Positions 52,257 to 61,734 of a stretch of DNA of 64,000 nt are shown piece after piece. Source of the DNA: Marinitenerispora sediminis (GTDB taxonomy: Bacteria > Actinomycetota > Actinomycetes > Streptosporangiales > Streptosporangiaceae); the NCBI RefSeq assembly GCF_003336425.1, contig NZ_QEIO01000002.1, positions 1 through 64,000 on the forward strand, read 5' to 3'. How positions within the stretch are numbered: the first letter of the stretch is position 1; every line of letters begins with the position of its first letter. The position numbers and the translations under genes are program-made. The notes under the pieces are model-generated. The model was given only the letters and a program-made list of their open reading frames with translations, had not been told where the DNA came from and did not search any database.

Positions 52257-53275
52257 CCAGTTCAACTGGGGCGTCCATTCCTCGCCGGAGGGCTGCCCGT
52301 CGTTTCGCGCACCGCAATTCCGACTCCTCTTCTTCGGGTTCGAAGAGATGGGCCGGCGGGGCGGCAGAGGTGCCGGATCGTGTTATCGAGGACTGTCGTG
52401 CCGCGTGGCGAAGACTGCTGGGGAGTATGGCGGGACTGGTCCCGTGCGGGCATTGTCGATCCCGGTAGGGCGCATATAGAGTGCCCGTTCCTCCGCGTGC
52501 GCGTGCTGCGACCACGCGGCGTACCCCGTGCGCGGAGCGGGCTGCGGCGACCTGTGGATCCGGACCGGACTCCGGTGCGTGTGCGCGCCGGATTCCGCGG
52601 GAACTCCGCGGTACGGCGGCGGATCGTGCGTGGCGGAGCGGTCGGCTCCGGCCCCCGGTTCTGTGCTCGGTGGTCTTTCCGCCGCGGCGATGGGCCGGGC
52701 TGGAAGAGTTCGGAAATGCGGTCGGTGGAGATGCGGACTGACAGGTGTGGTGCGGCGACTATCAGAGGTGGAGATGGGTGGGTATAGGGAGGTACGAGTT
52801 ATTCGACCACGGGCCAGAATACGCCGAGATGTCCCGTGTGTGGCTTCTCACCTCTGGCCGCATCCGGTCAATGGGGGCGGCCGTGCAGGTCCGGAGTGCT
52901 TTCGAAGATCCATTCCGCCGACCGTCCGGGTCTTTCCGGTCACCGACGCGGAGCCGGTGCCATGCGGGGTTTCTCGTTTCTGCCGTGAATTGGTGAAGTG
53001 GCGGAAATCCGGAACCCGCTCGGTCCCGGCGGGGCCCTCCCGGCCCGGGACGGCGCGCGAGGGCCGGGACGCGCGGGACAGCGTCGGAGCCCGCCCGCCC
53101 TGCGCTACGGGGCCCGGGAGCGTCGTCGGAGACCGGTCCCGGAGGAACCCGCGACGATCGGGAGCCGGCCACCCGGCCCGCTCTCGCGGAGGATCGCCCC
53201 AGCAGAGGCCCCCTGGGCCCGGTCGCGGCTCCGGTCCGGCGCTCACGGTGTGCCGGAAGCCGGGAGAATGGCGGC
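52257..53275. promoter_or_regulatory. One-kilobase non-coding region upstream of the cycloserine-type operon
   Basis: No supported gene lies in these 1019 bases. A perfect dyad CTCTTC/GAAGAG (52327-52332 and 52342-52347, loop of nine) lies 70 bases upstream of the DcsA-like start and might be an operator. The segment 52470-52480 contains an AT stretch on the minus strand (TATATG) that could be a -10 element. The stretch 52730-52820 is also AT-richer. The function of the remaining several hundred bases is unknown. Confidence 0.4.
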
Positions 53276-53941
53276 ATGCGTAGCGAACTATTCGATCAGG
53301 TACGAGAGTCCGATCAGCCGGGAATGAGCCTCCAGAACCATCAGATGCTCCGGGTGAGCTTCGACGGGGAGTTCTTCGCCCGGCAGGGCGCCATGGTCGC
53401 CTACCAGGGCGAGGTGGACTTCGCCTACCAGGGGGCCGGCGGAATCGGCAAGCTGTTCAAGAAGGCGTTCACCGGCGAGGGCCTGCCGCTGATGAAGGTC
53501 TCCGGGCGCGGCGAGGTCTTCCTGGCGCGCGACGCCTGGGACGTGCACATCATCGATCTCGACGGCGACTCCGTCACGGTCAGCGGGGAGAACGTGCTGG
53601 CGTTCGAGTCCGGGGTGAGCTGGGACATCAAGCGTGTCGAAGGCGCGGGGGTCGCCTCCGGAGGGCTGTTCAACACGGTGTTCACCGGGCACGGGCGGAT
53701 CGCGATCGCCTGCCACGGCATGCCCGTGCTGCTCAACGTCGACCAGCCCACCTACGTCGACACCGACGCCGCGGTCGCCTGGTCCTCCACCCTGCACACC
53801 GGTGTGCGGCGCACGGTCAAGGCCGGGGCGCTCATCGGCCGCGGCAGCGGCGAGGCCGTGCAGCTGGTGTTCCAAGGCCAGGGGTTCGTCCTGGTGCAGG
53901 CGTCCGAAGGCCCGCCGGTCCCCGCCCAGGCGGCCGGCTGA
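53276..53941 (+). CDS. AIM24-family protein
   Basis: The 221-residue protein is an AIM24 (DUF124) member, a beta-sandwich family found widely in actinobacteria and fungi with no established bacterial function. Characteristic segments are LRVSFDGEFFARQGAMVAYQG, LMKVSGRGEVFLARDAWDVH, SGENVLAFESGVSWDI and GEAVQLVFQGQGFVLVQASE. There is no signal peptide or membrane helix. GGGAG lies ten bases ahead of the ATG. It stands alone; the next gene converges on it across 151 bases that include a small GC hairpin (53964-53979). Confidence 0.82.
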   Translation: MRSELFDQVRESDQPGMSLQNHQMLRVSFDGEFFARQGAMVAYQGEVDFAYQGAGGIGKLFKKAFTGEGLPLMKVSGRGEVFLARDAWDVHIIDLDGDSVTVSGENVLAFESGVSWDIKRVEGAGVASGGLFNTVFTGHGRIAIACHGMPVLLNVDQPTYVDTDAAVAWSSTLHTGVRRTVKAGALIGRGSGEAVQLVFQGQGFVLVQASEGPPVPAQAAG

Positions 53942-54092
53942 CCCCGGGGGCCGGCCCTCCACCGCCGCCCGCCGGCGGCCGCATCGCGGCCCCGCCCTCC
54001 GACCGCGCGATGCCGGCGGCCGGCACCTCCGCGGTCGGCGCGGGGCCAGCGCCCGGGAGTCACCCGATGATTTCGCAGACCCCCGCCCGCGT

Positions 54093-54689
54093 TCAGACGA
54101 GTTCGGCGAGGAGGGGGATCTGGTCGGGGTCGGCGAGAGCCGAGCCGACCGCCACCATCCGCGCTCCCGCGTCGAGGTACTCCCGCGCGTTGCGGGCGTC
54201 CATACCGCCGGTGGCCACGATCCGCACCTCGGGGAAGGGGCCGTGCAGAGCGCGGAACCACGCCGTGCCGAGCGATGTCGCGGGGAACGCCTTCACCCAG
54301 TGGCCGCCCGCTCGCAGCACGCCCTGGACGTCGCTCGGGGTCGCAACACCGGGGAGGTGGGGCATCCCCTCCGCCTCCGAGGCGGCCATGACCTCCGCGT
54401 CGAAACCCGGCGCGACCGTGAAGGCGGCCCCGGCCTCGGCCACGGCACGGACCTGGCCGGGGGAGATCACCGTGCCCGCGCCGACGGGACGGCCGCGTTC
54501 GGCCCCGGCCCGCACGGTCGCGCGCAGCGCCTCCAGTCCGCGGGCGTCGCGGGCGGGCACCTCGATCGCGGTGATGCCCATGTCCCAGGCGCGCTCGGCC
54601 AGCTCGACCGTGGTCTCCACGGGCATGCCCCGCAGGATCGCCAGCACGCGGTGCCCCGCGAACAGGCCGTCCAGGCCCTCGTCACTCAT
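54093..54689 (-). CDS. KDPG/KDPGal-type aldolase
   Basis: The 198-residue protein belongs to the Eda family, class I aldolases that split 2-keto-3-deoxy-6-phospho sugar acids into pyruvate and glyceraldehyde 3-phosphate. The Schiff-base lysine is in HWVKAFPA and the phosphate-binding VATGGMDARN is present. With the galactonate dehydratase in the operon, the substrate is likely 2-keto-3-deoxy-6-phosphogalactonate. AGGAGAGG stands just before the ATG, which overlaps the kinase stop by eight bases. It is the last gene of the operon. Confidence 0.85.
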   Translation of the reverse strand: MSDEGLDGLFAGHRVLAILRGMPVETTVELAERAWDMGITAIEVPARDARGLEALRATVRAGAERGRPVGAGTVISPGQVRAVAEAGAAFTVAPGFDAEVMAASEAEGMPHLPGVATPSDVQGVLRAGGHWVKAFPATSLGTAWFRALHGPFPEVRIVATGGMDARNAREYLDAGARMVAVGSALADPDQIPLLAELV

Positions 54690-55662
54690 GTCCCTCTCCT
54701 CTCACCGCGGCCACAGCCGCCGAAGCGTGGTCGGTCCACCGGTCGTCGGGGACCTCCAAGAGTTCCTCCACCTCCCGCGCCGGGGGCGGATCAGCGAGGT
54801 CTCCCACCACCCGCAGGACGCGTCCGGCGCACAGGTGCCCCAGCCGCAGGCGCCTCCGGCCGTCGAGGCCGCGCAGACGCCCCGCCAGGTACCCGGCGGC
54901 GAACGCGTCCCCGGCTCCCACCGGCTCGACCACCTCCACCGACGGCGCCGGCACGTACTCCTCGCCGCCGCCGTGGAACTCGGTGGCGCCGTGTTCGGCG
55001 TCCTTGACCACGAGGCGGTCCACATCGGGCAGGAGCGACCGCACGTCGCGGGCGGTGGCGGTGCCCCACAGCTCCTCGGCCTCGTCCCTGCCGACGAAGA
55101 CGATGTCGGCGAGCCGGGCCAGCTCCAGGAGGCGGGGTGCCGCCTCCCTCCGTCTCCAGAGCCGGGGCCGGTGGTTGACGTCGAAGCTCACCGTCAGGCT
55201 GGGGTCGGCCAGCAGGCTCTCGGTGAGCGCGTCGCAGCCGGGGGAGAGCGCGGGGGTGACACCCGACAGGTGCACGATGCCGGCCGCCCGGACGTGGGGG
55301 TGCCCGGCCAGTTCGGGGCCGAGGGCCGAGGCCGCCGACCCCGCGCGGTAGTAGTGGACCGCGCTCCCCGTGGGCGAGGGGTCCTTGGCGAACAGGGCCG
55401 TGGGCCGGTCGGGGTCGATCCGCACACCGGATACGTCCACCCCCCGTTCCCGCAGGCTCCGCACGACCACCCGCCCGAAGGGGTCGTCGCCCACACTGCT
55501 GAGCCAGGCGGCCCGGTGCCCGAGTGCCGCCAGGGCGCACGCCACGTTGGACTCGGCACCCGCGATGCCCATGGACAGCAGCGGGGCCCGGTCCAGGGGG
55601 ACCGGCTCGGTCGCGGTGAGCAGCAGCATGGTCTCACCGACACAGGTGACCTGCGGTGTCAC
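54682..55662 (-). CDS. PfkB-family 2-keto-3-deoxy sugar acid kinase
   Basis: The 326-residue ribokinase-fold protein shows SMGIAGAESNVACALAALGH near the start (substrate-binding), GDDPFG, and the anion hole and catalytic Asp in VGAGDAFAAGYLAGRL near residue 250. Relatives phosphorylate 2-keto-3-deoxygluconate at C6. In this operon it would phosphorylate 2-keto-3-deoxygalactonate, a step done by an unrelated DgoK in enterics. GTG start at 55662, overlapping the stop of the lactonase (GTGA), so translation is coupled. Confidence 0.82.
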   Translation of the reverse strand: MTPQVTCVGETMLLLTATEPVPLDRAPLLSMGIAGAESNVACALAALGHRAAWLSSVGDDPFGRVVVRSLRERGVDVSGVRIDPDRPTALFAKDPSPTGSAVHYYRAGSAASALGPELAGHPHVRAAGIVHLSGVTPALSPGCDALTESLLADPSLTVSFDVNHRPRLWRRREAAPRLLELARLADIVFVGRDEAEELWGTATARDVRSLLPDVDRLVVKDAEHGATEFHGGGEEYVPAPSVEVVEPVGAGDAFAAGYLAGRLRGLDGRRRLRLGHLCAGRVLRVVGDLADPPPAREVEELLEVPDDRWTDHASAAVAAVRGEGHE

Positions 55663-56519
55663 GGGTGTCCTCCGAAGGGCTGGGCCGCCGGGGCGGAGAC
55701 GTCCACGGGGATCGAGAAGAGGGCGCCGTCGCAGGGCCCGGCGTGGCCGAGGCCGATCGCGGCGGAGGCGACGAACAGCCGGGGCTCCGGGGTGTCGACG
55801 ACGCACACGCTCGTGGGCTGGGCGGCGGGCAGCCGCACCACGCGCTCCAGGGCCCCGCCGGGGTCGTAGCGGTGCACCCTCCCGGCCCCCCAGACGGCGA
55901 CCCACAGGTGCCCCTCCGCGTCGACCTGCATCCCGTCGGGGCTGCCCTCCCCGACCCGGGCGAAGACGGTTCGCGCGCCGGGTTCTCCGCCGGGGGACAC
56001 CTCGTAGGCGTCGATCCGGCCCTCGGCGCTGTCGGCGAGGTACATGCGGGCGCCGTCCGCGGTGAAGGCGGGGCCGTTGGGAACGGTGTAGCCCTCGATG
56101 ACCCGGGTGACCGTGCCGTCGGGGTCGGTGCGGTAGACGGAGCCGGCTCCGGGGGTGCCGTCGTAGGCCATCGACCCCGCCCAGAACCTCCCCCGCGGAT
56201 CACAGCAGCCGTCGTTCATCCTCATCGGGGCGGCCGCGCCGGCCTCGGGCCGGGCCAGCCACCGCGGGGAGCTGTCCCCGCCGAGCAGCGCCACTCCCGT
56301 GCCCGCCGCCGCGACGTACTCCCCCGGCCGCCCCAGGACGGGGGCGACCGCGCCCAGGGGGACGTGGAGGGTGGCGAGCACCTCGGCCGGGCCCGGGACG
56401 AGGGGGTCGAGTCCGAGGAGCCTGCCGGTGAGGATGTCCACCATGAGCAGGTCCCGGCCCTGCCAGCGCAGGCCCTCCCCCAGTTCGAAGCGGTCCGTGC
56501 TCCACGGTTCGCACAGCAT
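55659..56519 (-). CDS. SMP-30/gluconolactonase-family sugar lactonase
   Basis: The 286-residue beta-propeller belongs to the SMP-30/LRE family, metal-dependent lactonases. Metal-site segments are GLRW near the start (with the preceding Glu), MRMNDGCCDPRGRFWAGSM and YTVPNGPAFTADG, with DGMQVDAEGHLWVA later. It should hydrolyse the aldonolactone made by a dehydrogenase of the operon to the free acid, for example galactonolactone to galactonate. The ATG at 56519 is favoured over the GTG three codons upstream since AAGGAG is then well spaced. Confidence 0.82.
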   Translation of the reverse strand: MLCEPWSTDRFELGEGLRWQGRDLLMVDILTGRLLGLDPLVPGPAEVLATLHVPLGAVAPVLGRPGEYVAAAGTGVALLGGDSSPRWLARPEAGAAAPMRMNDGCCDPRGRFWAGSMAYDGTPGAGSVYRTDPDGTVTRVIEGYTVPNGPAFTADGARMYLADSAEGRIDAYEVSPGGEPGARTVFARVGEGSPDGMQVDAEGHLWVAVWGAGRVHRYDPGGALERVVRLPAAQPTSVCVVDTPEPRLFVASAAIGLGHAGPCDGALFSIPVDVSAPAAQPFGGHP

Positions 56520-56538
56520 GCGCGTCACTCCTTCTTCC

Positions 56539-57684
56539 TCACCACTCCGCGAAGGATCCGTCCTGGTGGCTCCACACCGGTGCCCTCCAGCGGTGGCCCT
56601 TCCGGTCCGCCCTGCGCACGGCGTCCTCGTCCACGCTCACGCCCAGCCCCGGGGCCTCGGGGCGGCGGATGTGCCCGTCGGGGAAGGCGAAGACACCGGG
56701 GTCCAGGACGTAGTCGAGAAGTTCGGCGTCCCGGTTGTAGTGGATGCCGATGCTCTGCTCCTGGATGAGGAAGTTGGGCGTGGCGAAGGCGATCTGGAGG
56801 CTGGCGGCCAGGGCCAGCGGGCCGAGCGGGCAGTGCGGGGCGAGGAGGGCGTCGTAGGTCTCGGCGAGGGAGGCGATCCTGCGCACCTCGGAGATCCCGC
56901 CCGCGTGGGAGAGGTCGGGCTGGGCGACCGCCACGCCCGCCTGGAGCGCGGGGAGGAAGTCGGTCCGGCTGAACAGGCGCTCCCCGGTGGCGATGGGCAC
57001 CGGGCTGCACCGCACGACCTCTTCGAGCAGGTGCCCGTACTCGGGCAGCACGGGCTCCTCCACGAACATGGGGCGCAGAGGCTCCAGCAGGGGCAGGACC
57101 CGGCGAGCGGTGGCCGCGTTGAAGCGGCCGTGGAAGTCCACGGCCACGTCCCGGTCCGGCCCCAGCACCTCGCGCACCCTCGCCAGCCGCTCCACGACGC
57201 CGTCGATCTCGCGGACAGTGGCCGAACGCCCCATCACCCCGGACGCGTTCATCTTCACGGCGGTCAGCCCGGACTCCACGCGGGCGGCGACCGCGTCCGC
57301 CAGTTCGGCCGGGTCGTCGCCGCCGACCCAGCCGTACACGCGCACCCGGTCGCGGACGGGGCCGCCGAGGAGCTGGTGCACGGGGACGCCCAGACGCTTG
57401 CCCGCGATGTCCCACAGCGCCTGGTCGAGCCCGGCGACGGCGCTGGACAGCACCGGCCCTCCCCGGTAGAAGGAGGCCTTGGTGAGGCGCTGCCAGTGGT
57501 GCTCGATCGGAGTGGGGTCCTGGCCCAGCAGGAGTTCGGACAGTTCCGCGACCGCGGCCCGCACGGTCTCCGCCCGCCCCTCCACCACGGGCTCGCCCCA
57601 GCCGACGACTCCGTCGTCGGTCTCCACCCGGCACATCAGCCACCGGGGCGGGACCAGGAAGGTCTCGATGCGGGTGATTCTCAC
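56539..57684 (-). CDS. dgoD: D-galactonate dehydratase
   Basis: The 381-residue enolase-superfamily protein closely follows DgoD: ITRIETFLVPPRWLMCRVETDDGVVGWGEPV at the start is typical (shown here as parts ITRIETFLVPPRWL and VVGWGEPV). Active-site residues are in VKMNASG, VDFHGRFN (Asp and His), FVEEPVLPE, ATGERLFSR and the general base His in APHCPLGP. It removes water from D-galactonate to give 2-keto-3-deoxygalactonate, the central step of the operon. The start overlaps the regulator stop (ATGA). Confidence 0.9.
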   Translation of the reverse strand: MRITRIETFLVPPRWLMCRVETDDGVVGWGEPVVEGRAETVRAAVAELSELLLGQDPTPIEHHWQRLTKASFYRGGPVLSSAVAGLDQALWDIAGKRLGVPVHQLLGGPVRDRVRVYGWVGGDDPAELADAVAARVESGLTAVKMNASGVMGRSATVREIDGVVERLARVREVLGPDRDVAVDFHGRFNAATARRVLPLLEPLRPMFVEEPVLPEYGHLLEEVVRCSPVPIATGERLFSRTDFLPALQAGVAVAQPDLSHAGGISEVRRIASLAETYDALLAPHCPLGPLALAASLQIAFATPNFLIQEQSIGIHYNRDAELLDYVLDPGVFAFPDGHIRRPEAPGLGVSVDEDAVRRADRKGHRWRAPVWSHQDGSFAEW

Positions 57685-58412
57685 TGCGGTCTCTCCAGAT
57701 CGTCTTCGGGCGCGTCGTCCTCGGTGATGCGGAGCAGGTCCGCCCTGGCCTGGTCCAGCAGGGAGCGCATGGCGGACTCGGCGGCGAGGGCGTCGCCCGC
57801 GGCGACCGCCTCCGTGACGGCGCCGTGGCTGGGCACCGGATCGCCGTGGGCGCCTCCGTGGACCAGGCGGTCGCGCTCGGAGAGCCCCGCGGCGAAGAAG
57901 ACGTCCGTGCGGACGAACAGCTCGTTGTGCGTGGCCGCCAGCAGCGCGCGGTGCCAGCGCAGGTCAGCCCGCGCGGCCGCCTCTGCCGGGCCCTCGGCGG
58001 AGTCGGCGATGTCCGCGAGCGCCGCGCGCAGTTCGGCGACGTCGGCGTCGGTACGCCGCTGGGCCGCGAGGAGGGCGGCGGCGGGTTCCAGGGCGTCGCG
58101 GAGCTCGGCCAGGTCCCGGAAGAAGACGTCGCCCGCTCCGGCGGCGATCTGCCACCGGACCACGTCCGGGTCGAGCAGGTTCCAGTCGCCGCGCGGACGC
58201 ACGAACGTCCCCTTCTTCTGCCGGGAGCCCACCAGCCCCTTGGCCGCCAGGACCTTGATCGCCTCGCGGATCGCGGTGAGGCTCAGACCGAGCTCCGCGC
58301 TGAGCGCGGCCAGGTCGATCGTCTGCCCCTCGCCGATGGCACCGGAGAGCACGCGCTCCGCCAGCAACCGCACCGTCTGGCCGTGCACGCCGCGCCCCGA
58401 GTAGGCCGCCAT
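57681..58412 (-). CDS. GntR-family regulator with FCD ligand domain
   Basis: The 243-residue protein has an N-terminal winged helix (LGLSLTAIREAIKVLAAKGLVGSR, residues 40-66) and a C-terminal all-helical FCD domain with metal-ligand His residues (DLRWHRALLAATHN). FCD regulators commonly bind sugar acids and repress the catabolic genes; the DgoR repressor of enteric galactonate operons belongs to the same subfamily. GGAGG lies five bases before the ATG. The gene sits in the middle of the operon and overlaps dgoD, so it is cotranscribed with the genes it likely controls. A promoter may lie upstream of this gene as well. Confidence 0.87.
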   Translation of the reverse strand: MAAYSGRGVHGQTVRLLAERVLSGAIGEGQTIDLAALSAELGLSLTAIREAIKVLAAKGLVGSRQKKGTFVRPRGDWNLLDPDVVRWQIAAGAGDVFFRDLAELRDALEPAAALLAAQRRTDADVAELRAALADIADSAEGPAEAAARADLRWHRALLAATHNELFVRTDVFFAAGLSERDRLVHGGAHGDPVPSHGAVTEAVAAGDALAAESAMRSLLDQARADLLRITEDDAPEDDLERPQ

Positions 58413-58437
58413 CACTTCCTCCGTTCCAGGCGTCCCG

Positions 58438-59193
58438 TCACGACGACGCCTTGTAGATACTCCACCCTCCGTCCACCGGCAGGCTCGCACCGGTGACATA
58501 GGAGGCCTCCGCGGAGGCGAGGAAGGAGATGACGGAGGCGACCTCCTCCGGGTCGCCGAAGCGGCCCGCGGCGGTCTGGGCGACGCTGGTGCGGCGGTCC
58601 TCCTCGTCCACCCCCTCCCAGGCGGCGGTGAGGATGGGGCCGGGCAGTACGCAGTTGACGCGCACCCGCGGCCCGTACTCGACGGCGAGCTGGCGGGTCA
58701 GGGCGGTGAGCCCGCCCTTGGTGGTGGCGTAGGCCAGTCGGCCGGGGAGTCCGAACCAGGCGTGGACCGAGGAGGTGATGACGACGCTGCCGCCGTTGGC
58801 GGAGAGGTCGCCCACGCAGGCGCGCACCCCCAGGAAGGCCCCCGTGAGGTTGACGGCGAGCTGGCGCTCCCAGGAACCGAGCGTGGTCTCGTGGGCGGGC
58901 GCCTGCTCGAAGGTGTAGGCGTTGGAGACGAGGACGCCCACCGGCCCGAAGGCGCTCCGGGCCGCCTGCACGACTCCGTCCCAGGAGTCCTCGTCGCTCA
59001 CGTCGGCCCGCACCGCCAGGGCGCGCCCGCCCTCCGCGCGGATGCGCGCGGCCGCTCCCTCCAGGCGTGGGGACAGGTCGGTCAGCACCACCGAGGCGCC
59101 CTCGGCGGCCAGACGGCGGGCGGTGGCCTCTCCGATGCCCTGTGCCGCGCCGGTGACCACGGCCGTCACTCCGTCGTGCCTGGTGTCTGTCAT
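58438..59193 (-). CDS. Short-chain dehydrogenase/reductase of the sugar operon
   Basis: The 251-residue SDR has TGAAQGIGEATAR (cofactor), an Asp after the second strand (VVLTDLS) that favours NAD, catalytic Ser in ITSSVHAWF, YATTK, and the C-terminal VTGASLPVDGG of the classical SDR type. NNAG is altered to SNAYTF. It is a good candidate for oxidation of an aldose such as galactose to its lactone, feeding the SMP-30 lactonase, but the zinc dehydrogenase in the operon is a competing candidate. GGAG stands before the ATG. It follows the aldose-epimerase-like gene after 62 bases. Confidence 0.82.
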   Translation of the reverse strand: MTDTRHDGVTAVVTGAAQGIGEATARRLAAEGASVVLTDLSPRLEGAAARIRAEGGRALAVRADVSDEDSWDGVVQAARSAFGPVGVLVSNAYTFEQAPAHETTLGSWERQLAVNLTGAFLGVRACVGDLSANGGSVVITSSVHAWFGLPGRLAYATTKGGLTALTRQLAVEYGPRVRVNCVLPGPILTAAWEGVDEEDRRTSVAQTAAGRFGDPEEVASVISFLASAEASYVTGASLPVDGGWSIYKASS

Positions 59194-59255
59194 GTCACTC
59201 CGTAAGCTGGTAGGTGCGCCCGGTGCCATCCGGGGGCCGTCCGGTCCCGGGCCGG

Positions 59256-60470
59256 TTACGGGCCCTCCGGTACGAACACGACGGCGGGCGCGGTGCCGGT
59301 GCCGGGCGCGGGGACGAGGGCGTCGAAACGCGCTGGCTCGCCGGGCCGGGTCCGCGCGACCGTGCGGCCGGACGCGGCGTGGACCAGGGCGCCGGGGCGC
59401 GAGGCCGTGAAGGCCCCGGCCAGGCGCCGTCCCCCGGCCTCCCGCGCGCCCCAGCGGGGCGGTTCGCTCCAGAAGCCGTCGGGGGTCACCTCGGCCACCG
59501 GATCCCTGCCCGTGCCGAGGCCGAACCCGATGACCAGGGCCATGCCCTGTCCCGGAGCGAGCTCCGTGAGCGGCCCCAGCGCCTCGACCTCGGTCACCCG
59601 GTCGACCGGGCACAGCCCGCCCAGGTGCTCCAGCGGCCGCTGCACCGGCGCCTCCAGCCACACCTCGGCCCTGGACCCGGTGTCGGGGTACTCGGCCCCC
59701 TCGCTCACGTCGAAGCGCAGGGTCAGGGTGCCCGCGGCGCCCACGTTGGCCAGCCATCCGGACGCGGTGGGGAAGCCGACCTTGCCGACGACGTCCTGCG
59801 GGGGCACCCGCACCACCGAGGGCGGGTGCGCCAGGACGCGCGGGTGCCCGTTGCCCGCGACGAGCGGCACGGTGTGCGGGCCCGGCCCCCGGACCCCCAC
59901 GTAGACGCCGCCGGCGCCGTCGGCCGCGGCAGGGGCCCCGTCGATCTGGGTCACGTTCCACAGCGCCCACCGGCGGACGGTGCCGGAGACGTTGACCGCC
60001 TCCAGGTCCAGCCGGTAGCCGGCGGCGCCGGGCTCCAGCGTGAGGCGCCGGCGCAGGCGCAGCCCTGACCGCGGATCGTCACGGCTGGTGAGGGTGAGCG
60101 TGGCGGAGCCGTCCGGGGCGGAGGCGGCCTCGGCGGTGTAGGGGCCCGAGTCCAGGACCGGGTCGGGGGGACCGGCCCACTGGCCCGGGCCGTCCCACCC
60201 CTGGGGCGCGGGCCAGGTCTTGTCGCCGCCGACGTTGTTCCACGCGCTCATCGGCCCGTCCACCGGGCCGAGCTCCACGCCCGCCACGGGCTGGAGGTCA
60301 TCGTCCAGCAGGCGGGGGTTGCGGTACAGGTGCTCGCGGCCGCGGTGCCGCACGGACAGGAGCCGGCCGCCCAGCCCCGGGGCCGCGGTCAGCCGGACCA
60401 CCCCGTTGTCGAGCACGACCCGCTCCCGCGGCCCGGAGCCAGCGCGCCGGATCACGGCGGGGGTGCTCAC
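59256..60470 (-). CDS. Aldose-1-epimerase-like carbohydrate-binding protein
   Basis: The 404-residue protein resembles galactose mutarotase-like, DUF4380-type proteins: RLTAAPGLGGRLLSVRHRGREHLY is the usual first strand pair, followed by NNVGGDKTWPAPQGW and YRLDLEAVNVSG. These proteins have a beta-supersandwich fold and may interconvert sugar anomers. No signal peptide is seen, so it acts inside the cell. The GTG start at 60470 overlaps the stop of the zinc dehydrogenase gene. The final 70 residues form an extra Gly/Pro-rich domain of unknown use. Family call moderate, activity unproven. Confidence 0.65.
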   Translation of the reverse strand: MSTPAVIRRAGSGPRERVVLDNGVVRLTAAPGLGGRLLSVRHRGREHLYRNPRLLDDDLQPVAGVELGPVDGPMSAWNNVGGDKTWPAPQGWDGPGQWAGPPDPVLDSGPYTAEAASAPDGSATLTLTSRDDPRSGLRLRRRLTLEPGAAGYRLDLEAVNVSGTVRRWALWNVTQIDGAPAAADGAGGVYVGVRGPGPHTVPLVAGNGHPRVLAHPPSVVRVPPQDVVGKVGFPTASGWLANVGAAGTLTLRFDVSEGAEYPDTGSRAEVWLEAPVQRPLEHLGGLCPVDRVTEVEALGPLTELAPGQGMALVIGFGLGTGRDPVAEVTPDGFWSEPPRWGAREAGGRRLAGAFTASRPGALVHAASGRTVARTRPGEPARFDALVPAPGTGTAPAVVFVPEGP

Positions 60471-61558
60471 CGCTCCTCCCCGTTCACCAGGCACACCTTG
60501 CCCCGGCTCTCGCCCGCGGCGAGCCGGTAGGCGGCGTCGGCCTCGGCGAGGTCGAACCGGTCGGAGACCACCCGCTCCGGGGACAGGCCCCACCTGACCA
60601 GGTTCACCGACAGCTCGGCCATGGCGGGCAGCGAGGTCACCCAGGAGGCGTAGAGGGTGAGCTGCTTGTGCAGGAGGGTGTCCGACACCTCGGTCTCCAG
60701 GGTGCCGCCCTCGCCGACCAGGGACACCCGGCCCCACTCGGCCGCGCTCTCCAGCGCCAGCGAACGGCCCGCACGCGACCCGGAGCAGTCGATGACCGTC
60801 GCCGCGCCCCTCCCGGAGGTGACCCGGCCGACCTCCTCGGCCGCCTCCTCGGGCGAGGCGAGGGCGTCGAAGACGCCCAGGGTGGCGGCCCACTCCCGGC
60901 GCCGCTGGTTGGGCTCCACCCCGATCACGCGGGCCGCGCCCATGCCCCGGCCGATCATGCCCGCCGCCAGGCCGACCGGGCCCAGGCCCACGACGAGCAG
61001 GTCCCCGTCGCCGTTGACCCTGACGCGCCGCAGACCCTCGTAGGCGGTGCCGAACCCGCAGGCGATGAGCGCGCCGTCCACGAAGGAGAGCTCGTCGGGC
61101 AGGGGGACGCAGGTCGACTCCTCCGCCAGCAGGTACTCGGCGTGGCCCCCGTCGCGCTGCCAGCCGTGGGCCGCCCGCTCCGGGGCCGTGCAGCTGATCA
61201 TGTAGCCGCGGCGGCAGTTGTCGCACAGCCCGCATCCGGCGATGTGGTAGACGATGACCCGGTCCCCCGGGCCGAACCTGCGGCACCCCGGACCGGCCTG
61301 CACGACCGTTCCCGACGGCTCGTGGCCGGCGACGACGCCCCGGTAGGCCGGACCGTCGACGCCCCGGTGCGTCTTGTGCTCCCGGTAGATGTAGCCGATG
61401 TCGCTGCCGCAGATTCCCGAGGCCCCGATCCTCAGCAGCACCTGGCCCGGCCCCGGCTCGGGCACAGGAAGCGTGTCCACGACCGCGGTGGAGTCGCCGG
61501 GCAGGCGCACACCGCGCATGGTCGCGGGCGGCGGGCTGCCGAAGGCCGTTGCGTTCAT
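60467..61558 (-). CDS. Zinc-dependent alcohol/polyol dehydrogenase (MDR family)
   Basis: The 363-residue protein is a medium-chain dehydrogenase. The catalytic zinc site is in GICGSD and AGHEPSG, the structural zinc site is the Cys group CGLCDNCRRGYMISC, and the cofactor fold is LLVVGLGPVGLAAG followed by IGVEPNQRRR. Such enzymes oxidise sugar alcohols, sugars or threonine with NAD(P). In this operon it may make an aldose or a lactone. GGGGGA lies about eight bases ahead of the ATG. Its stop overlaps the next start. The open frame extends far upstream but the MNATAF start fits the fold. Confidence 0.85.
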   Translation of the reverse strand: MNATAFGSPPPATMRGVRLPGDSTAVVDTLPVPEPGPGQVLLRIGASGICGSDIGYIYREHKTHRGVDGPAYRGVVAGHEPSGTVVQAGPGCRRFGPGDRVIVYHIAGCGLCDNCRRGYMISCTAPERAAHGWQRDGGHAEYLLAEESTCVPLPDELSFVDGALIACGFGTAYEGLRRVRVNGDGDLLVVGLGPVGLAAGMIGRGMGAARVIGVEPNQRRREWAATLGVFDALASPEEAAEEVGRVTSGRGAATVIDCSGSRAGRSLALESAAEWGRVSLVGEGGTLETEVSDTLLHKQLTLYASWVTSLPAMAELSVNLVRWGLSPERVVSDRFDLAEADAAYRLAAGESRGKVCLVNGEER

Positions 61559-61734
61559 GACTGGATTCCCCCGTTCGGGCTGGATCTTGTTCTTTGCGGA
61601 GCGTTTCGGGCGCGCGTCCACCGGGCCGCCTCCCGCCGCGTCCTCGCTCCCCTGGGGCGCGGCCGGGCTGGACGCCCCGTGCGCGAGACCGCCGGGACGG
61701 TCCGCCCCTCCGGCGGCTTTCCGAAGAACACTCC

